NCBI GenBank assembly: GCA_946411515.1
Contig: CAMKEH010000004.1
Span: forward strand, 29,318-93,317
Length of the DNA: 64,000 nucleotides
Source: an uncultured Clostridium sp.
Lineage (GTDB): Bacteria > Bacillota > Clostridia > TANB77 > CAG-508
Direction: 5' to 3'
The notes beneath the pieces are model-generated. The model was not told the DNA's origin. It saw nothing but the letters and a program-made list of their open reading frames with translations, and ran no database searches. Both the position numbers and the translations under genes were made by a program. Positions 42,137-52,000 of the stretch are shown piece by piece. How positions within the stretch are numbered: the first letter of the stretch is position 1; the number at the start of each line of letters is the position of its first letter.

Positions 42137-43369
42137 ATGGAACTAAAGACGAATTACCAATATACTTATTTTATCCATCCCTTCGTAATAAGGGATGGAA
42201 AGTACCAAAAGTATATTATTAAAATGTTAAAAGATAAAAATTGTAGATTAAAAGTTTTTCAAAAAGAAAAAGATTTTAGAACTTATAAATATTTTTTACC
42301 TAAAACTAGAGATTTTTTGTTTTCTAGTTTTAGTTTTGGTAATAGCAAATTAAAAAAGCTAGAAGACCTTCCAATAGATACAAGAGCAGCAATTTTAAGT
42401 AAATATCCTTGTAATATATTTGAATATATTCTTCCAAAAGACATTCAAGGCAAAATAGATGATAGACAAGGAATTTTCTTTACAATAAGAAAAATAGAAG
42501 TTATATGTTTTAATACAGGTATATGTTTTTTAGTTTTTAAAACAACAATAGAGGATTATGCAAGTTTTTCAAATGTATTAAACTTCAATTATAAATTTAG
42601 AGATATCAATCAAGAATTTTTAGGCTTAGATTCCTATGATAATATTAGACTACAAACAAGTAGTTTTGATGAAGTTGAAACATTTAGAGAGTTTATAAGA
42701 AATGTTACGGGAAGTAATTTAGATGCATTAAAATTAGATATAGATACAGAAAGATTTCTAACATATTCATATGTTTGTGTAGATCAAGAAGCGTGGAATA
42801 TGAATAATAGTTTTGATAAAATAGAATATAACTTTATAAAGTATGCTAAGTTTTTACCTGCAGATAATAGTAGAGATTTTATAGAAGAAAAAATAACAAC
42901 AATATCAAAATGGAAATATGCAAAACTAGGATTAACTAAACTTGGGTGCACATTATTTTCTTCAAGTAGTGATATGAACAATTATACAATACTTCCTGAT
43001 GAATATGAAAATCAATATTTCTATACATACATATTAAATTTATATAAGAAAATATATTTAAAGAAATTACAACTAAAATTTAAAGATCATAAAAAAGTTA
43101 AAAATGCTAGAAAAGAATTTATTGATTTCACAAAAAACATGTGGATTCAAGAAATAACAGAAGATGAAATAGGAACAATTATAAATCATAAAATGCAAGA
43201 AGTTTTTGAGTTAGAAAATTTATATAACGAAACTAAAAACAAATATGATATTTTGTACAAAGATTTAAATATTGAAAAAAATAAAAAATCAACAATTATA
43301 ATTAGCATTATACTTATTGCTTCATTAATATTTAATGTACTTAATTTTATAGCACTAATGAGAAAATAA
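42137..43369 (+). CDS. Unknown protein with C-terminal membrane anchor (410 aa)
   Basis: Not recognised. A large cytoplasmic-looking part (residues 1-380) rich in Phe, Tyr, Lys and Asp, a coiled-coil-like stretch near the end (HKMQEVFELENLYNETKNKYD), and a single C-terminal helix (IIISIILIASLIFNVLNFIA), as in tail-anchored proteins. ATG after CGAGGAG. It lies between the WG-repeat gene and acpS on the same strand. A 9-bp perfect hairpin sits inside its first codons. Confidence 0.75.
   Translation: MELKTNYQYTYFIHPFVIRDGKYQKYIIKMLKDKNCRLKVFQKEKDFRTYKYFLPKTRDFLFSSFSFGNSKLKKLEDLPIDTRAAILSKYPCNIFEYILPKDIQGKIDDRQGIFFTIRKIEVICFNTGICFLVFKTTIEDYASFSNVLNFNYKFRDINQEFLGLDSYDNIRLQTSSFDEVETFREFIRNVTGSNLDALKLDIDTERFLTYSYVCVDQEAWNMNNSFDKIEYNFIKYAKFLPADNSRDFIEEKITTISKWKYAKLGLTKLGCTLFSSSSDMNNYTILPDEYENQYFYTYILNLYKKIYLKKLQLKFKDHKKVKNARKEFIDFTKNMWIQEITEDEIGTIINHKMQEVFELENLYNETKNKYDILYKDLNIEKNKKSTIIISIILIASLIFNVLNFIALMRK
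42175..42198 (+). other. Perfect hairpin within the first codons of the unknown membrane gene
   Basis: CCATCCCTT (42175-42183) and AAGGGATGG (42190-42198) pair perfectly around CGTAAT, 38 bases after the start codon, and stand out as GC-rich here. It could slow early translation or bind a factor, or be chance. Confidence 0.6.
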
Positions 43370-43409
43370 TATTATAAGTTATCTTAATTAAAAGACAAGG
43401 AGATGTTTA

Positions 43410-43784
43410 ATGAAAATTGCTTGTGGTACAGATATTATTGAAATAGATAGAATAAAGGAAAGTATTGATAAATTAGGAGACAAATTTATCAACAGAATAT
43501 TTACAAAAAAAGAAATAGATTACTGTGAAAGTAAACAAAAACAAAAATATCAGCATTATGCTGCAAGATTTGCCGCTAAAGAAGCAGCATTTAAAGCACT
43601 TTCTTGGAAAATAGAAAATAAATATAATGTTTTGTGGACTGACTTTGAAGTAACTGTAAATCAGCAAGGAAGACCCAGTATAAATATATATAGAATGGAT
43701 TTAAGTGATATTGAAAATATAGATATAAGTATATCACATTGTAAAGCTTATGCAGTAGCAAATGTAACCGTGCTAGGAAGGTAA
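43410..43784 (+). CDS. acpS: Holo-[acyl-carrier-protein] synthase
   Basis: 124 residues. It transfers 4'-phosphopantetheine from CoA to the acyl carrier protein of fatty acid synthesis. The family motifs are GTDIIEIDRI at the N-terminus (Mg-binding Asp) and RFAAKEAAFKAL (metal-binding Glu), with ISISHCKAYAVANV at the end. ATG after AAGGAGA; tatD follows after six bases. Confidence 0.96.
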   Translation: MKIACGTDIIEIDRIKESIDKLGDKFINRIFTKKEIDYCESKQKQKYQHYAARFAAKEAAFKALSWKIENKYNVLWTDFEVTVNQQGRPSINIYRMDLSDIENIDISISHCKAYAVANVTVLGR

Positions 43785-43790
43785 AATAGT

Positions 43791-44567
43791 ATGAAATTTT
43801 TTGATAACCATTGTCACTTGGATGATGAAAAGTTTAATGAAGATAGAGATGAAATAATTAAAAAAATACATCTAGATGAAATAGATAAATTAGTCTCAGC
43901 GGGATATAGCTTAGAAGGAAGTAAAAAATCAATAGAACTTTCAAAAAAATATGATTTTATTTATTCAACTTGTGGGATTTCTCCAAATGACATTCCACAA
44001 ACTGAAGAAGAATTGTGGAAAGCTCTTGACGAAATCAAGAACTTAGCTAAAAAAAATGAGAAAGTTGTAGCCATTGGAGAAATTGGATTAGACTATCATT
44101 GGAATACTGAAAATAAAGAATTACAAAAAAAGGCTTTTATAGAGCAAATAAAGATTGCAAATGAATTAGAATTACCAATTCAAATTCATACTAGAGAAGC
44201 GGTTATGGATACATTAGAAATATTAAAACAAAATCCAGTAGAAAAGAAAGGAATATTTCATTGTTGCCCACTAAATAGAGAACTTGTAAAAGAAGGATTA
44301 AAACTAGGATTTTATATTTCGTTTGCAGGGCCAGTAACGTTTAAAAATTCAAAAAATGCAAAAGAAATAATAGAAATGGTTCCAAATGATAAAATGCTAA
44401 TTGAAACTGACAGTCCGTATCTTTGCCCTGAACCATTTAGGGGGAGAAGAAATGATCCAAGAAATGTGAAATTAATTGCTAAAAAAATAGCTGAAGTTAA
44501 ATGTTTACTATTAGAGGATGTGGCAAATATTACTTATAAAAATGCTATAAAAATATTTGATATATAA
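43791..44567 (+). CDS. tatD: TatD-family metal-dependent DNase
   Basis: 258 residues of the TatD amidohydrolase-fold family. Metal ligands are visible as HCHLD at the N-terminus, EIGLDYHW, QIHTREA, FHCC and ETDSPYL, ending in the family block PEPFRGRRNDPRNV. These enzymes are 3' exonucleases or D-aminoacyl-tRNA deacylase-like enzymes. Six bases after acpS, so cotranscribed. Confidence 0.93.
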   Translation: MKFFDNHCHLDDEKFNEDRDEIIKKIHLDEIDKLVSAGYSLEGSKKSIELSKKYDFIYSTCGISPNDIPQTEEELWKALDEIKNLAKKNEKVVAIGEIGLDYHWNTENKELQKKAFIEQIKIANELELPIQIHTREAVMDTLEILKQNPVEKKGIFHCCPLNRELVKEGLKLGFYISFAGPVTFKNSKNAKEIIEMVPNDKMLIETDSPYLCPEPFRGRRNDPRNVKLIAKKIAEVKCLLLEDVANITYKNAIKIFDI

Positions 44568-44580
44568 AATAAAAGGAAAA

Positions 44581-44610
44581 ATGGCGCCCATAGTGTAGGG
44601 CGCCATTTTA
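44581..44610. terminator. GC-rich bidirectional terminator
   Basis: ATGGCGCCC and GGGCGCCAT arms with loop ATAGTGTA, then TTTT, between convergent tatD and the next minus-strand gene. Its GC content is far above the surroundings. Confidence 0.9.
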
Positions 44611-44619
44611 AGGATCGTT

Positions 44620-45033
44620 TTAAATTTTTTCTTCCATCATTGCAAGAAATTCACCAATGAAAGGAGTGCTTGAACAACTTATGAATGCAGAACTATTATC
44701 TTCTGCTATAAGACTTGCAGCTATGGATTCATCTGAGGTAGGTTGAGCAATAATTTTATAACCTTTCTCAAGAATCAATTTATCAAGTCTAGATTTGGTA
44801 GAAAGACAAATATCTGGCATACTAAAGTGTGCAGTTCCGCCAATATAAGATTCAGCCCGCTCTAAAGCTACGCAAATGGAAGATCCAGTTGCTAAGACTA
44901 TAACTCCATCGTTACGGAATAATCTGACAAAAATCAAATCTCTTTTCCGGAAAATTTCTAACTTGCAATCTTTAAAACTTAGAAGACAATTTTCAATGTT
45001 TTCACATTTTAAATCTTCAAAAATGTTAATCAT
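44620..45033 (-). CDS. Unknown 137-aa protein with atypical codon use
   Basis: A compact soluble protein: an N-terminal stretch (FEDLKCENIENCLLSFKD), a beta-rich middle (FVRLFRNDGVIVLATGSS), then a C-terminal part with YKIIAQPTSDESIAASLIA and STPFIGEFLAMMEE. Not recognised. Composition differs from its neighbours: more GC-rich third positions, CGT, and two in-frame CGG codons (minus-strand contexts TTC-CGG-AAA and GAG-CGG-GCT) that must be read as sense. It has its own consensus promoter and a GC-rich terminator. These features suggest horizontal gain of a single-gene cassette. Confidence 0.75.
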   Translation of the reverse strand: MINIFEDLKCENIENCLLSFKDCKLEIFRKRDLIFVRLFRNDGVIVLATGSSICVALERAESYIGGTAHFSMPDICLSTKSRLDKLILEKGYKIIAQPTSDESIAASLIAEDNSSAFISCSSTPFIGEFLAMMEEKI

Positions 45034-45082
45034 TTTGCTAACCTCCTTAAGTCAACAAAGAATAGTGTATTGAATACAATCA

Positions 45083-45111
45083 ATTATACAATATTTTTTC
45101 TAAAAAGTCAA
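45083..45111 (-). promoter_or_regulatory. Consensus promoter for the atypical minus-strand gene
   Basis: On the minus strand: TTGACT (45111-45106), 17-base spacer, TATAAT (45088-45083), about 50 bases before the start. Confidence 0.85.
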
Positions 45112-45244
45112 TTTTTATGTATATTAAAAGAATTCAATTTTTAAAGCGAATAAAAATATATAAACATTAAAAGTTTGTTACAAATTTTGGTAATAATTTA
45201 TAAATTGATTGCATATAATAGATTTAGAGGACAAATCTTAAAAT

Positions 45245-45273
45245 TTGACAAATTTAGAAAAAAATAGTATAAT
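45245..45273 (+). promoter_or_regulatory. Consensus sigma-A promoter for the 3D-domain protein
   Basis: TTGACA (45245-45250), 17-base spacer, TATAAT (45268-45273), 35 bases before the ATG. Confidence 0.85.
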
Positions 45274-45307
45274 ATAGATGTTGCCAAAAAGGAGGTAATA
45301 AATTTTT

Positions 45308-46243
45308 ATGAAAAGAGAAGAAAAAGCTTCGATTTCTATAATAAAAATAATATGTGTAAGTATAATTTTAATTTTAACATCAGGTATAGGAGTTATGGCT
45401 ATAAATAATAATTCAAAAGATGTAAAAATTATTCTTGAAAATGGTTATGAAATGTCAGTTCTTACTAATAAAGAAACAGTTTCAGAAATATTAGAAGAAA
45501 ATAATATAGTGCTAAAAGAAGAACAAAAAACAATACCAGATATGAATCAAGAAATATCAGATGGCCAAATTATAAAAATAACAGATAAATCATATACAGA
45601 AGTTCAAATTGCTAAGATTTCAGAAGAGGGAGTAGAAACTTCACTAGAAGAATTACTAAAAAATTATGCTCCTATTACTGAAAAAATAGTAGTAGAACAA
45701 GTTGTAATACCTTATGAAACAATAACAAAAAATGCAACAGGAACAGATAGCGATACAAGCAATAAAGTTTTACAACAAGGAAAAGATGGACTAAAAGAAA
45801 TAACTTACAAGATAAAATATCAAAATGAAGTAGAAATTGAAAAAACAGTAATATCTGAAAATATAATACAAGAACCAGTAAATAAAATTGTTCAAGTACA
45901 AAAAAATGTGCAAACATCAAGAGCAGAATCGCTTCCAAGAACATCTACAACAGCAGTTATAGATGGAGAAACTTATAAAATTACAGCTTATTGTTCTTGT
46001 AGTAAATGTTGTGGAAAAACAACAGGTAGAACTGCATCAGGAACACAAGCTACAGCAGGGAGAACAGTTGCTGCATCATCTAAATTTGCGTTTGGAACAA
46101 AATTAAATATTGGTGGACATACATACACAGTCGAAGATAGAGGAGGAGCAATAACAGGAAATAGAATAGACATATATGTTGATTCACATTCAGCTGCATT
46201 ACAATGGGGAGTAAAATACTTACCAGTAAGTGTACTAGAATAG
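45308..46243 (+). CDS. G5 and 3D domain cell-wall protein (YabE-like)
   Basis: 311 residues: one N-terminal helix (about 9-31), a ubiquitin-like DUF348 domain (IILENGYEMSVLTNKETVSEI), a G5 domain (about 120-195), and a C-terminal 3D domain with Asp residues (YKITAYCSCSKCCGKTTGR, then VEDRGGAITGNRIDIYVDSH). The 3D domain is the catalytic fold of MltA-like and YocH/YabE wall hydrolases (muralytic). ATG after GGAGG, own promoter and terminator. Confidence 0.9.
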   Translation: MKREEKASISIIKIICVSIILILTSGIGVMAINNNSKDVKIILENGYEMSVLTNKETVSEILEENNIVLKEEQKTIPDMNQEISDGQIIKITDKSYTEVQIAKISEEGVETSLEELLKNYAPITEKIVVEQVVIPYETITKNATGTDSDTSNKVLQQGKDGLKEITYKIKYQNEVEIEKTVISENIIQEPVNKIVQVQKNVQTSRAESLPRTSTTAVIDGETYKITAYCSCSKCCGKTTGRTASGTQATAGRTVAASSKFAFGTKLNIGGHTYTVEDRGGAITGNRIDIYVDSHSAALQWGVKYLPVSVLE

Positions 46244-46262
46244 AAAACAAAAATACATTTAA

Positions 46263-46294
46263 GTAGCAAGTAGAAATACTTGCTATTTTCTTTT
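46263..46294 (+). terminator. Terminator after the 3D-domain gene
   Basis: Arms TAGCAAGTA and TACTTGCTA with loop GAAA, then TTTTCTTTT. Confidence 0.9.
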
Positions 46295-46332
46295 GTATAT
46301 AGTAAAATAATTCTGATGAAAGAAGGAAAATT

Positions 46333-47088
46333 ATGAAATTAATATCATGGAATGTAAATGGAATACGTGCATGCGTAACTAAAGGGTTTAAAGAATTTTT
46401 TAAAGAAATAAATGCTGATGTTTTTTGTATTCAAGAAACAAAATGCCAAATAGGACAAATAGATTTAGAATTTGAAGGTTACAAAAGCTTTTGGAATAGT
46501 GCTGAAAAGAAAGGATATTCAGGAACAGCAATATTTACTAAAAAAGAGCCACTTAGCATAAACTATGGAATTGGAATAGAAGAACATGATAAAGAAGGAA
46601 GAGTAATTACTTTAGAATTTGAAAAATTCTACATGGTGACAATATATACACCTAATTCAAAAAGAGAATTAGAAAGATTAGACTATAGACAAATCTGGGA
46701 AGACGAAATAAGAAAATATTTATTAAAATTAAACAAAACAAAACCAGTAATTATGTGTGGAGATTTAAATGTAGCACATAAAGAAATAGATTTAAAAAAT
46801 CCATCTACAAATCATAGAAGTGCAGGATTCACGAACGAAGAAAGAAATAAAATGACAGAACTTCTAAATGCAGGATTTACAGATACATATAGATATCTAT
46901 ATCCGAATCGAGAAAACGCATATACATGGTGGTCATATATGAGAAAAGCAAGAGAAAAGAATGTGGGATGGAGAATAGATTATTTCATAGTATCAGATGA
47001 TATAAAGGAAAAAATAAAAGAAGCACAAATTCATGATAGTATATTGGGTAGTGATCATTGTCCTGTAGAATTAGATATAGACATTTAA
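46333..47088 (+). CDS. exoA: Exodeoxyribonuclease III / AP endonuclease
   Basis: 251 residues of the ExoIII/APE family for base-excision repair. Catalytic motifs are SWNVNGIRA, QETKCQ, YTPNS, GDLNVAHKEID, GWRIDYF and GSDHCPV. ATG behind AGAAGGAAA. It lies 42 bases before the AI-2E gene. Confidence 0.96.
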   Translation: MKLISWNVNGIRACVTKGFKEFFKEINADVFCIQETKCQIGQIDLEFEGYKSFWNSAEKKGYSGTAIFTKKEPLSINYGIGIEEHDKEGRVITLEFEKFYMVTIYTPNSKRELERLDYRQIWEDEIRKYLLKLNKTKPVIMCGDLNVAHKEIDLKNPSTNHRSAGFTNEERNKMTELLNAGFTDTYRYLYPNRENAYTWWSYMRKAREKNVGWRIDYFIVSDDIKEKIKEAQIHDSILGSDHCPVELDIDI

Positions 47089-47129
47089 CAATAAAATATA
47101 GTATATTATAGTGAAAGGAATAAAAAAAT

Positions 47130-48329
47130 ATGAATGAGGTTAAAAATCATTGGAAAAAATGGGTATATTGGTTTTTATTAGCGGTAGCAATAATTATAGT
47201 GTATAAAACATTCGATAATTTTGGGGATATTTTAAATATAATAGGTACATTTTTAATAATTTTAAGACCATTTCTTATAGGAATATTTATTGCATATTTA
47301 ATATATATGCCATGTAAGAAAGTAGAAGAAGCTTATAAAAAATCAAAAAGTAAAATAATAAAAAAACGAGCAAGAAAATTAAGTGTAATAACAATATATA
47401 TAATAGTATTTCTAATTATTATAATATTGTTTAATGTAATATTACCAGTAATTGTTGAAAGTGTAAAAGATTTAGTTAATAATATCCAAGGATATTTTGA
47501 TATAGCAATTGGAAAATATAATAGTTTACCAGAAGATTCTATTTTAAAAGGCGAATATGTTAAAGACCTGATAAATAGCGTTCAAAATATAAATATAAAA
47601 CAATATTTTCAATTAGATAATATATTAACATACTTAAGCCAAGCAATTAACGCTGTTACTAGTATATTTGATGTGTTTGTAGCATTTGTAGTTTCTGTTT
47701 ATGTTTTGACTGAAAGAGATCAAATATTAGGTTTCTTGAAAAAAGTAGCAAGTGCAATGTTTAAAGAAAGAACATATAAAAACATTGGTAAATATTTTAA
47801 TAACTCAAATGAAATATTTTTTAAATTTATTGCAAGTCAATTTTTAGATGCAATAGTAGTAGGATTTTTAGTTACAATAGCTATGAGTATAATGGGAATA
47901 AAATATGCTCCATTACTTGGATTCTTTATAGGATTGTTTAACATGATACCTTATGTAGGTGCAATTATAGCAGTTGCGATATCTGCAATAATAACATTAA
48001 TCACAGGAGGAATTGGTCAAGCAATTTGGATGTTAATTGTAGTAATAATATTACAACAAATAGATGCAAATATAATAAATCCAAACATAATAGGTCAATC
48101 CTTAAAAGTAAGTCCATTATTGGTAATATTTGCAATAACAGTTGGAGGAGCTTATTTTGGAATATTAGGAATGTTCTTAGCTGTGCCTGTTATGGCTGTA
48201 CTTAAAATAATAGTTGAAGATTATATAGACTTAAAATTAAAGGAAAAAAAGAATAGAATGAAACAAAAGGGACAGACAAAAAATGTTTCGCATTTAACAA
48301 AAGATATTAAAGAAAAGGAGCAAGCTTAA
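47130..48329 (+). CDS. AI-2E/PerM-family membrane transporter
   Basis: 399 residues with about eight helices. The family's central soluble segment (VKDLVNNIQGYFD) and C-terminal block (LGFFIGLFNMIPYVGAIIAVA, shortened; INPNIIGQSLKVSPLLVI) identify the AI-2E transporter/permease family. Members include sporulation-linked YtvI, Na+/H+ antiporter-like and AI-2 exporter proteins; substrate cannot be given. The next gene starts one base after its stop, so translation is likely coupled. Confidence 0.88.
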   Translation: MNEVKNHWKKWVYWFLLAVAIIIVYKTFDNFGDILNIIGTFLIILRPFLIGIFIAYLIYMPCKKVEEAYKKSKSKIIKKRARKLSVITIYIIVFLIIIILFNVILPVIVESVKDLVNNIQGYFDIAIGKYNSLPEDSILKGEYVKDLINSVQNINIKQYFQLDNILTYLSQAINAVTSIFDVFVAFVVSVYVLTERDQILGFLKKVASAMFKERTYKNIGKYFNNSNEIFFKFIASQFLDAIVVGFLVTIAMSIMGIKYAPLLGFFIGLFNMIPYVGAIIAVAISAIITLITGGIGQAIWMLIVVIILQQIDANIINPNIIGQSLKVSPLLVIFAITVGGAYFGILGMFLAVPVMAVLKIIVEDYIDLKLKEKKNRMKQKGQTKNVSHLTKDIKEKEQA

Positions 48330-48330
48330 A

Positions 48331-48822
48331 ATGTTAAAAAAATATTTATTAGTATTTCTAATATCAATGGTACCACTTATAGAACTAAGAGGTGCTGTAC
48401 CAATAGGACTAAGTGGATTATGGGGAGATCCTATCCCGATATTACCTCTTTATATAATTTGTATTATAGGAAATATGTTACCAGTACCATTTATATTCTT
48501 TTTTGCAAGAAAAGTTCTAGTATGGGGAGCAGATAAGAAATTCATAGGAAAATTCTTCAGATTTTGCTTAGAAAAAGGAGAAAAAGGAGGCAAAAAATTA
48601 CAAGAGAAGGCAGGAAGAGGATTATATTTTGCACTATTCTTGTTTGTAGGAATTCCGCTTCCTGGAACAGGTGCATGGACAGGAACACTTGCAGCGAGCT
48701 TGTTAGATATGGATTTTAAGAAAAGTGTTATAGCAGTTATGGCAGGAGTTATTTTAGCAGGTATTATTATGGGATTAGCTTCTGCTGGAGTATTTGGTGC
48801 TGTAGGAGCAATATTTGGGTAA
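48331..48822 (+). CDS. COG2426 small multi-drug export-type membrane protein
   Basis: 163 residues with four to five helices. LISMVPLIELRGAVPIGL at the N-terminus and FVGIPLPGTGAWTGTLAA are the signature stretches of this small exporter-like family, whose true substrates are unknown. It follows the previous gene by one base. Confidence 0.85.
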   Translation: MLKKYLLVFLISMVPLIELRGAVPIGLSGLWGDPIPILPLYIICIIGNMLPVPFIFFFARKVLVWGADKKFIGKFFRFCLEKGEKGGKKLQEKAGRGLYFALFLFVGIPLPGTGAWTGTLAASLLDMDFKKSVIAVMAGVILAGIIMGLASAGVFGAVGAIFG

Positions 48823-48832
48823 ATTATAGTTA

Positions 48833-48979
48833 CCCTAGTAATATATAAGGAAATCGCTATAAATGTAACAAAAAAGACATGAAAGATTAATAAAAGTAAT
48901 ATAAAGACAGAAAAACAATATGCGTAGATACATATGAAATAGGTGGAAAGCAACAGCTAAAATGGCTGTTGCTTTTTTA
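48833..48979 (+). ncRNA. Structured leader RNA, copy B, ending in a terminator
   Basis: CCCTAG (48833), ATGTAACAAAAAAGA (48863), TGCGTA (48921), ATAGG, then an intrinsic terminator (arms 48948-48957 and 48965-48974, then T run). Order and spacing match the leader at 9205 (30 and 58-59 bases). TGCGTA lies in a loop of ATATG/CATAT here, and between CCT and AGG in copy A: different stems, same loop. Also upstream of a secreted dockerin protein. The end of the preceding gene forms a GGGTAA/TTACCC palindrome with the CCCTAG region. Confidence 0.65.
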
Positions 48980-49033
48980 GAATTTTTTAATTATTATATA
49001 AATAGAATAATATTAAATTTAAGGAGCTAACTT

Positions 49034-52000
49034 ATGTATAAGAATAATGTAAAGAAGAAAATAATATTTGGAATAATGATAATAATTCTATCAATCATTT
49101 ATCTCGCATTTATAAATCAATCTAATGGAACAGATATAGTAGGAACATGGGATATATCAGAAGATTTAAGAAGTCATGTAACAGCAACATTAAATAGTGA
49201 TGGTACTATGATTATAAGTGGAACAGGTAGAATGAGAACTTATTTTTCTTCTGTGCCTTATAAAAATTATTTTGACAATATAAAAACAGTAATAATAGAA
49301 GAAGGAGTTACTAATATAGATGAGAATCCATTTTATGGATGTAATAATCTAATTGGTATAATAATATCAAGTAGTGTACATGAAATAAATGATAGGGCTT
49401 TTACAGGATGCAGAAGTTTAAAAACTATAGATGTGTCAGAAAATAATCAAAAATATTCAAGCCTAAATGGGGTTTTATATAATAAGAATAAAAATATTAT
49501 AAAATGCTATCCAAGGGGAAAAGAACAAACAAGCTTTATTATACCTCAAGAAGTAACAATAGTAGGACAGTTTTCCTTTTCGGGGTGTGAAAATTTGGTA
49601 AGTATAGAAATACCAAGTAATGTAACAAGTATAGAAAATTGTGCATTTGCAAGTTGTAGAGGTTTAAGTGAGATAGTAATACCAGAAGGTGTAACAAGTA
49701 TAGGAGATAGTGCGTTTAGTAACTGTACAAGTCTAACAGGAATAGTAATACCAAACGGTGTAACAAGTCTAGGAAATTGGGCATTTAATGAATGCAGTAA
49801 TTTAATAGAAATAGAAATACCAAATAGTGTAACAAGTATAGGACAAGTAGCATTTTACAAATGTGAAAAAATAACTAATATTGTTATTCCAAGTGGAGTA
49901 ACAAAGATAGAAAGATATACATTTTCCGAATGCTTTAATTTAGAAAGTATAAAGATATTAAGTAATAAAATAAGTGTAGGAGAGCATGCTTTTTATGAAT
50001 GTAATAAATTAATTTCTATAGATATACCTGAAGGTGTAACAAATATCGATGAGGCAGCATTTTTAAATTGCAGAAGCTTAGAGAATATAAATATAGTAGA
50101 CGGAGGAACAATTATAGGAGCTAATGCATTTTATAATTGTACAAGTTTAACAAGCATAAACATACCAAGTAGTATAAGGAGTATAAATTATAGCGCATTT
50201 TATAATTGCTCGAATTTAGAACAAATAAATATCCAAGAAGGAGTAGTAAGTATAGGAAATGGTGCATTTGAAGGTTGTACAAGTTTAAGTGAAATCAATA
50301 TACCAAATAGTGTAGTAAGTATAGGAAATAGTGTATTCAGTAGTTGTAATAGTTTAAGTGAAATCAATATACCAAGTAGTGTAACAAGTATAGGAACAGA
50401 TGTATTTGATTGGTGCGAAAATTTAGCAAGTATTACGGTAGATAATGGTAATTTATATTATTGTAGTGAAGATGATGTATTATATGATAAGGAAAAAACA
50501 AGATTAATAATCTCTGCTCCTAAATCTTATAAAACAGAATTAATAATTCCAAGTAGTGTAAAAAAAATAGAAAATTATGCTTTTTATAAAAATACTAAAT
50601 TAGCAAATATAGATATTCCAGAGGGGGTAACAAGTGTAGGAGAATATGCATTTTATAATTGTGAAAGTTTAACAAAGTTAGAAATGCCAAACAGTATAAC
50701 AAGTATAGGAAAAACTGCATTCCGATCTTGTACAAGTTTAACAGAGATAAATATACCAAACAGTGTAACAAGTATAGGATATAATGCATTTAATGGATGT
50801 ACAAGTTTAGTAGAGATAGAAATACCAAACAGTGTAACAAGTATTGGAGAATGGGCATTTTATGCTTGTGAAAGTTTAACAAAGATAGAATTACCAGAAA
50901 CTATAACAAATATAGGAAGTAATGCATTTTATAACTGTAAGAATCTAAAGAATGCAAATATACCAAGTAATATAACAACATTAGAAGAACAACTATTTCT
51001 AAATTGTGAAAGTTTAGAAAGTATAGTAATACCGGAAGGAGTAACAAATATAAAAAAATATGCATTTGGAGATTGTAAAACTTTAGATAAAATAAATATA
51101 CCTAATAGTGTAATTGAAATAGGAGAAAGAGCTTTTTTGGGGTGTAAAGGTTTAACAAATATAAATATACCAGAAAGTGTGACAAGCATAGGAAATGGAG
51201 CATTTATGCATTGTGAAAATTTAACTAAAATTGTGATAAGAAAAGGTGTAACAAATATAGGAGAGAATTGCTTTTATAAATGTGAAAATTTAGTAATATA
51301 TACAAATAATGAATATGTAAAAAATTATGCTATAGAAAATAATATAAATTATGTAGTCGATACAACAGGACCTAGTATAGTTGAAGAGAAAAATCCAAGT
51401 AGATGGACAAATAATAGTGTAACATTAACATTAACGGTAATAGATGAAGGAAGTCGGAGTAAAAGAAGTATTAATAGATAATAATATAGTAACATTACAA
51501 AATGATAAAATAGTATTAACTGTAAATGGAAATAAAACTTATCAAATAGTAGCAAAAGATAATTTTGACAATATAAGTACAAAGGAAGTAGTAGTAGATA
51601 ATATAGATAAAGTAAAACCAATAATAACTAAGATAGAAGGAAATCCAAATAATTGGACAAAAGAAAATGTAACATTAATAGTGACAGCCGAGGATAATTT
51701 AAGTGGAATAAAAGATTATAGTTTTGATGGAGGAGTAACGTGGCAAGAAAGTAATGAAAAAACATTTACACAAAATATAGAAAACATGGTAATAAAAGTA
51801 AGAGACAATGCGGGGAATATAGTAGAAAATGGACCAATATCAATAAGAAAAATTGATAAAGATGCACCTGTAATAGAAAAAGTAGAAGGAAATCCAAATA
51901 ACTGGACAAAAGGGAATGTAACTTTAAAAGTAACAGCAAAAGACCCTTTAAGTGGAATAAAAGATTATAGTTTTGATGGAGGAGAGACATGGAGCTCTAA

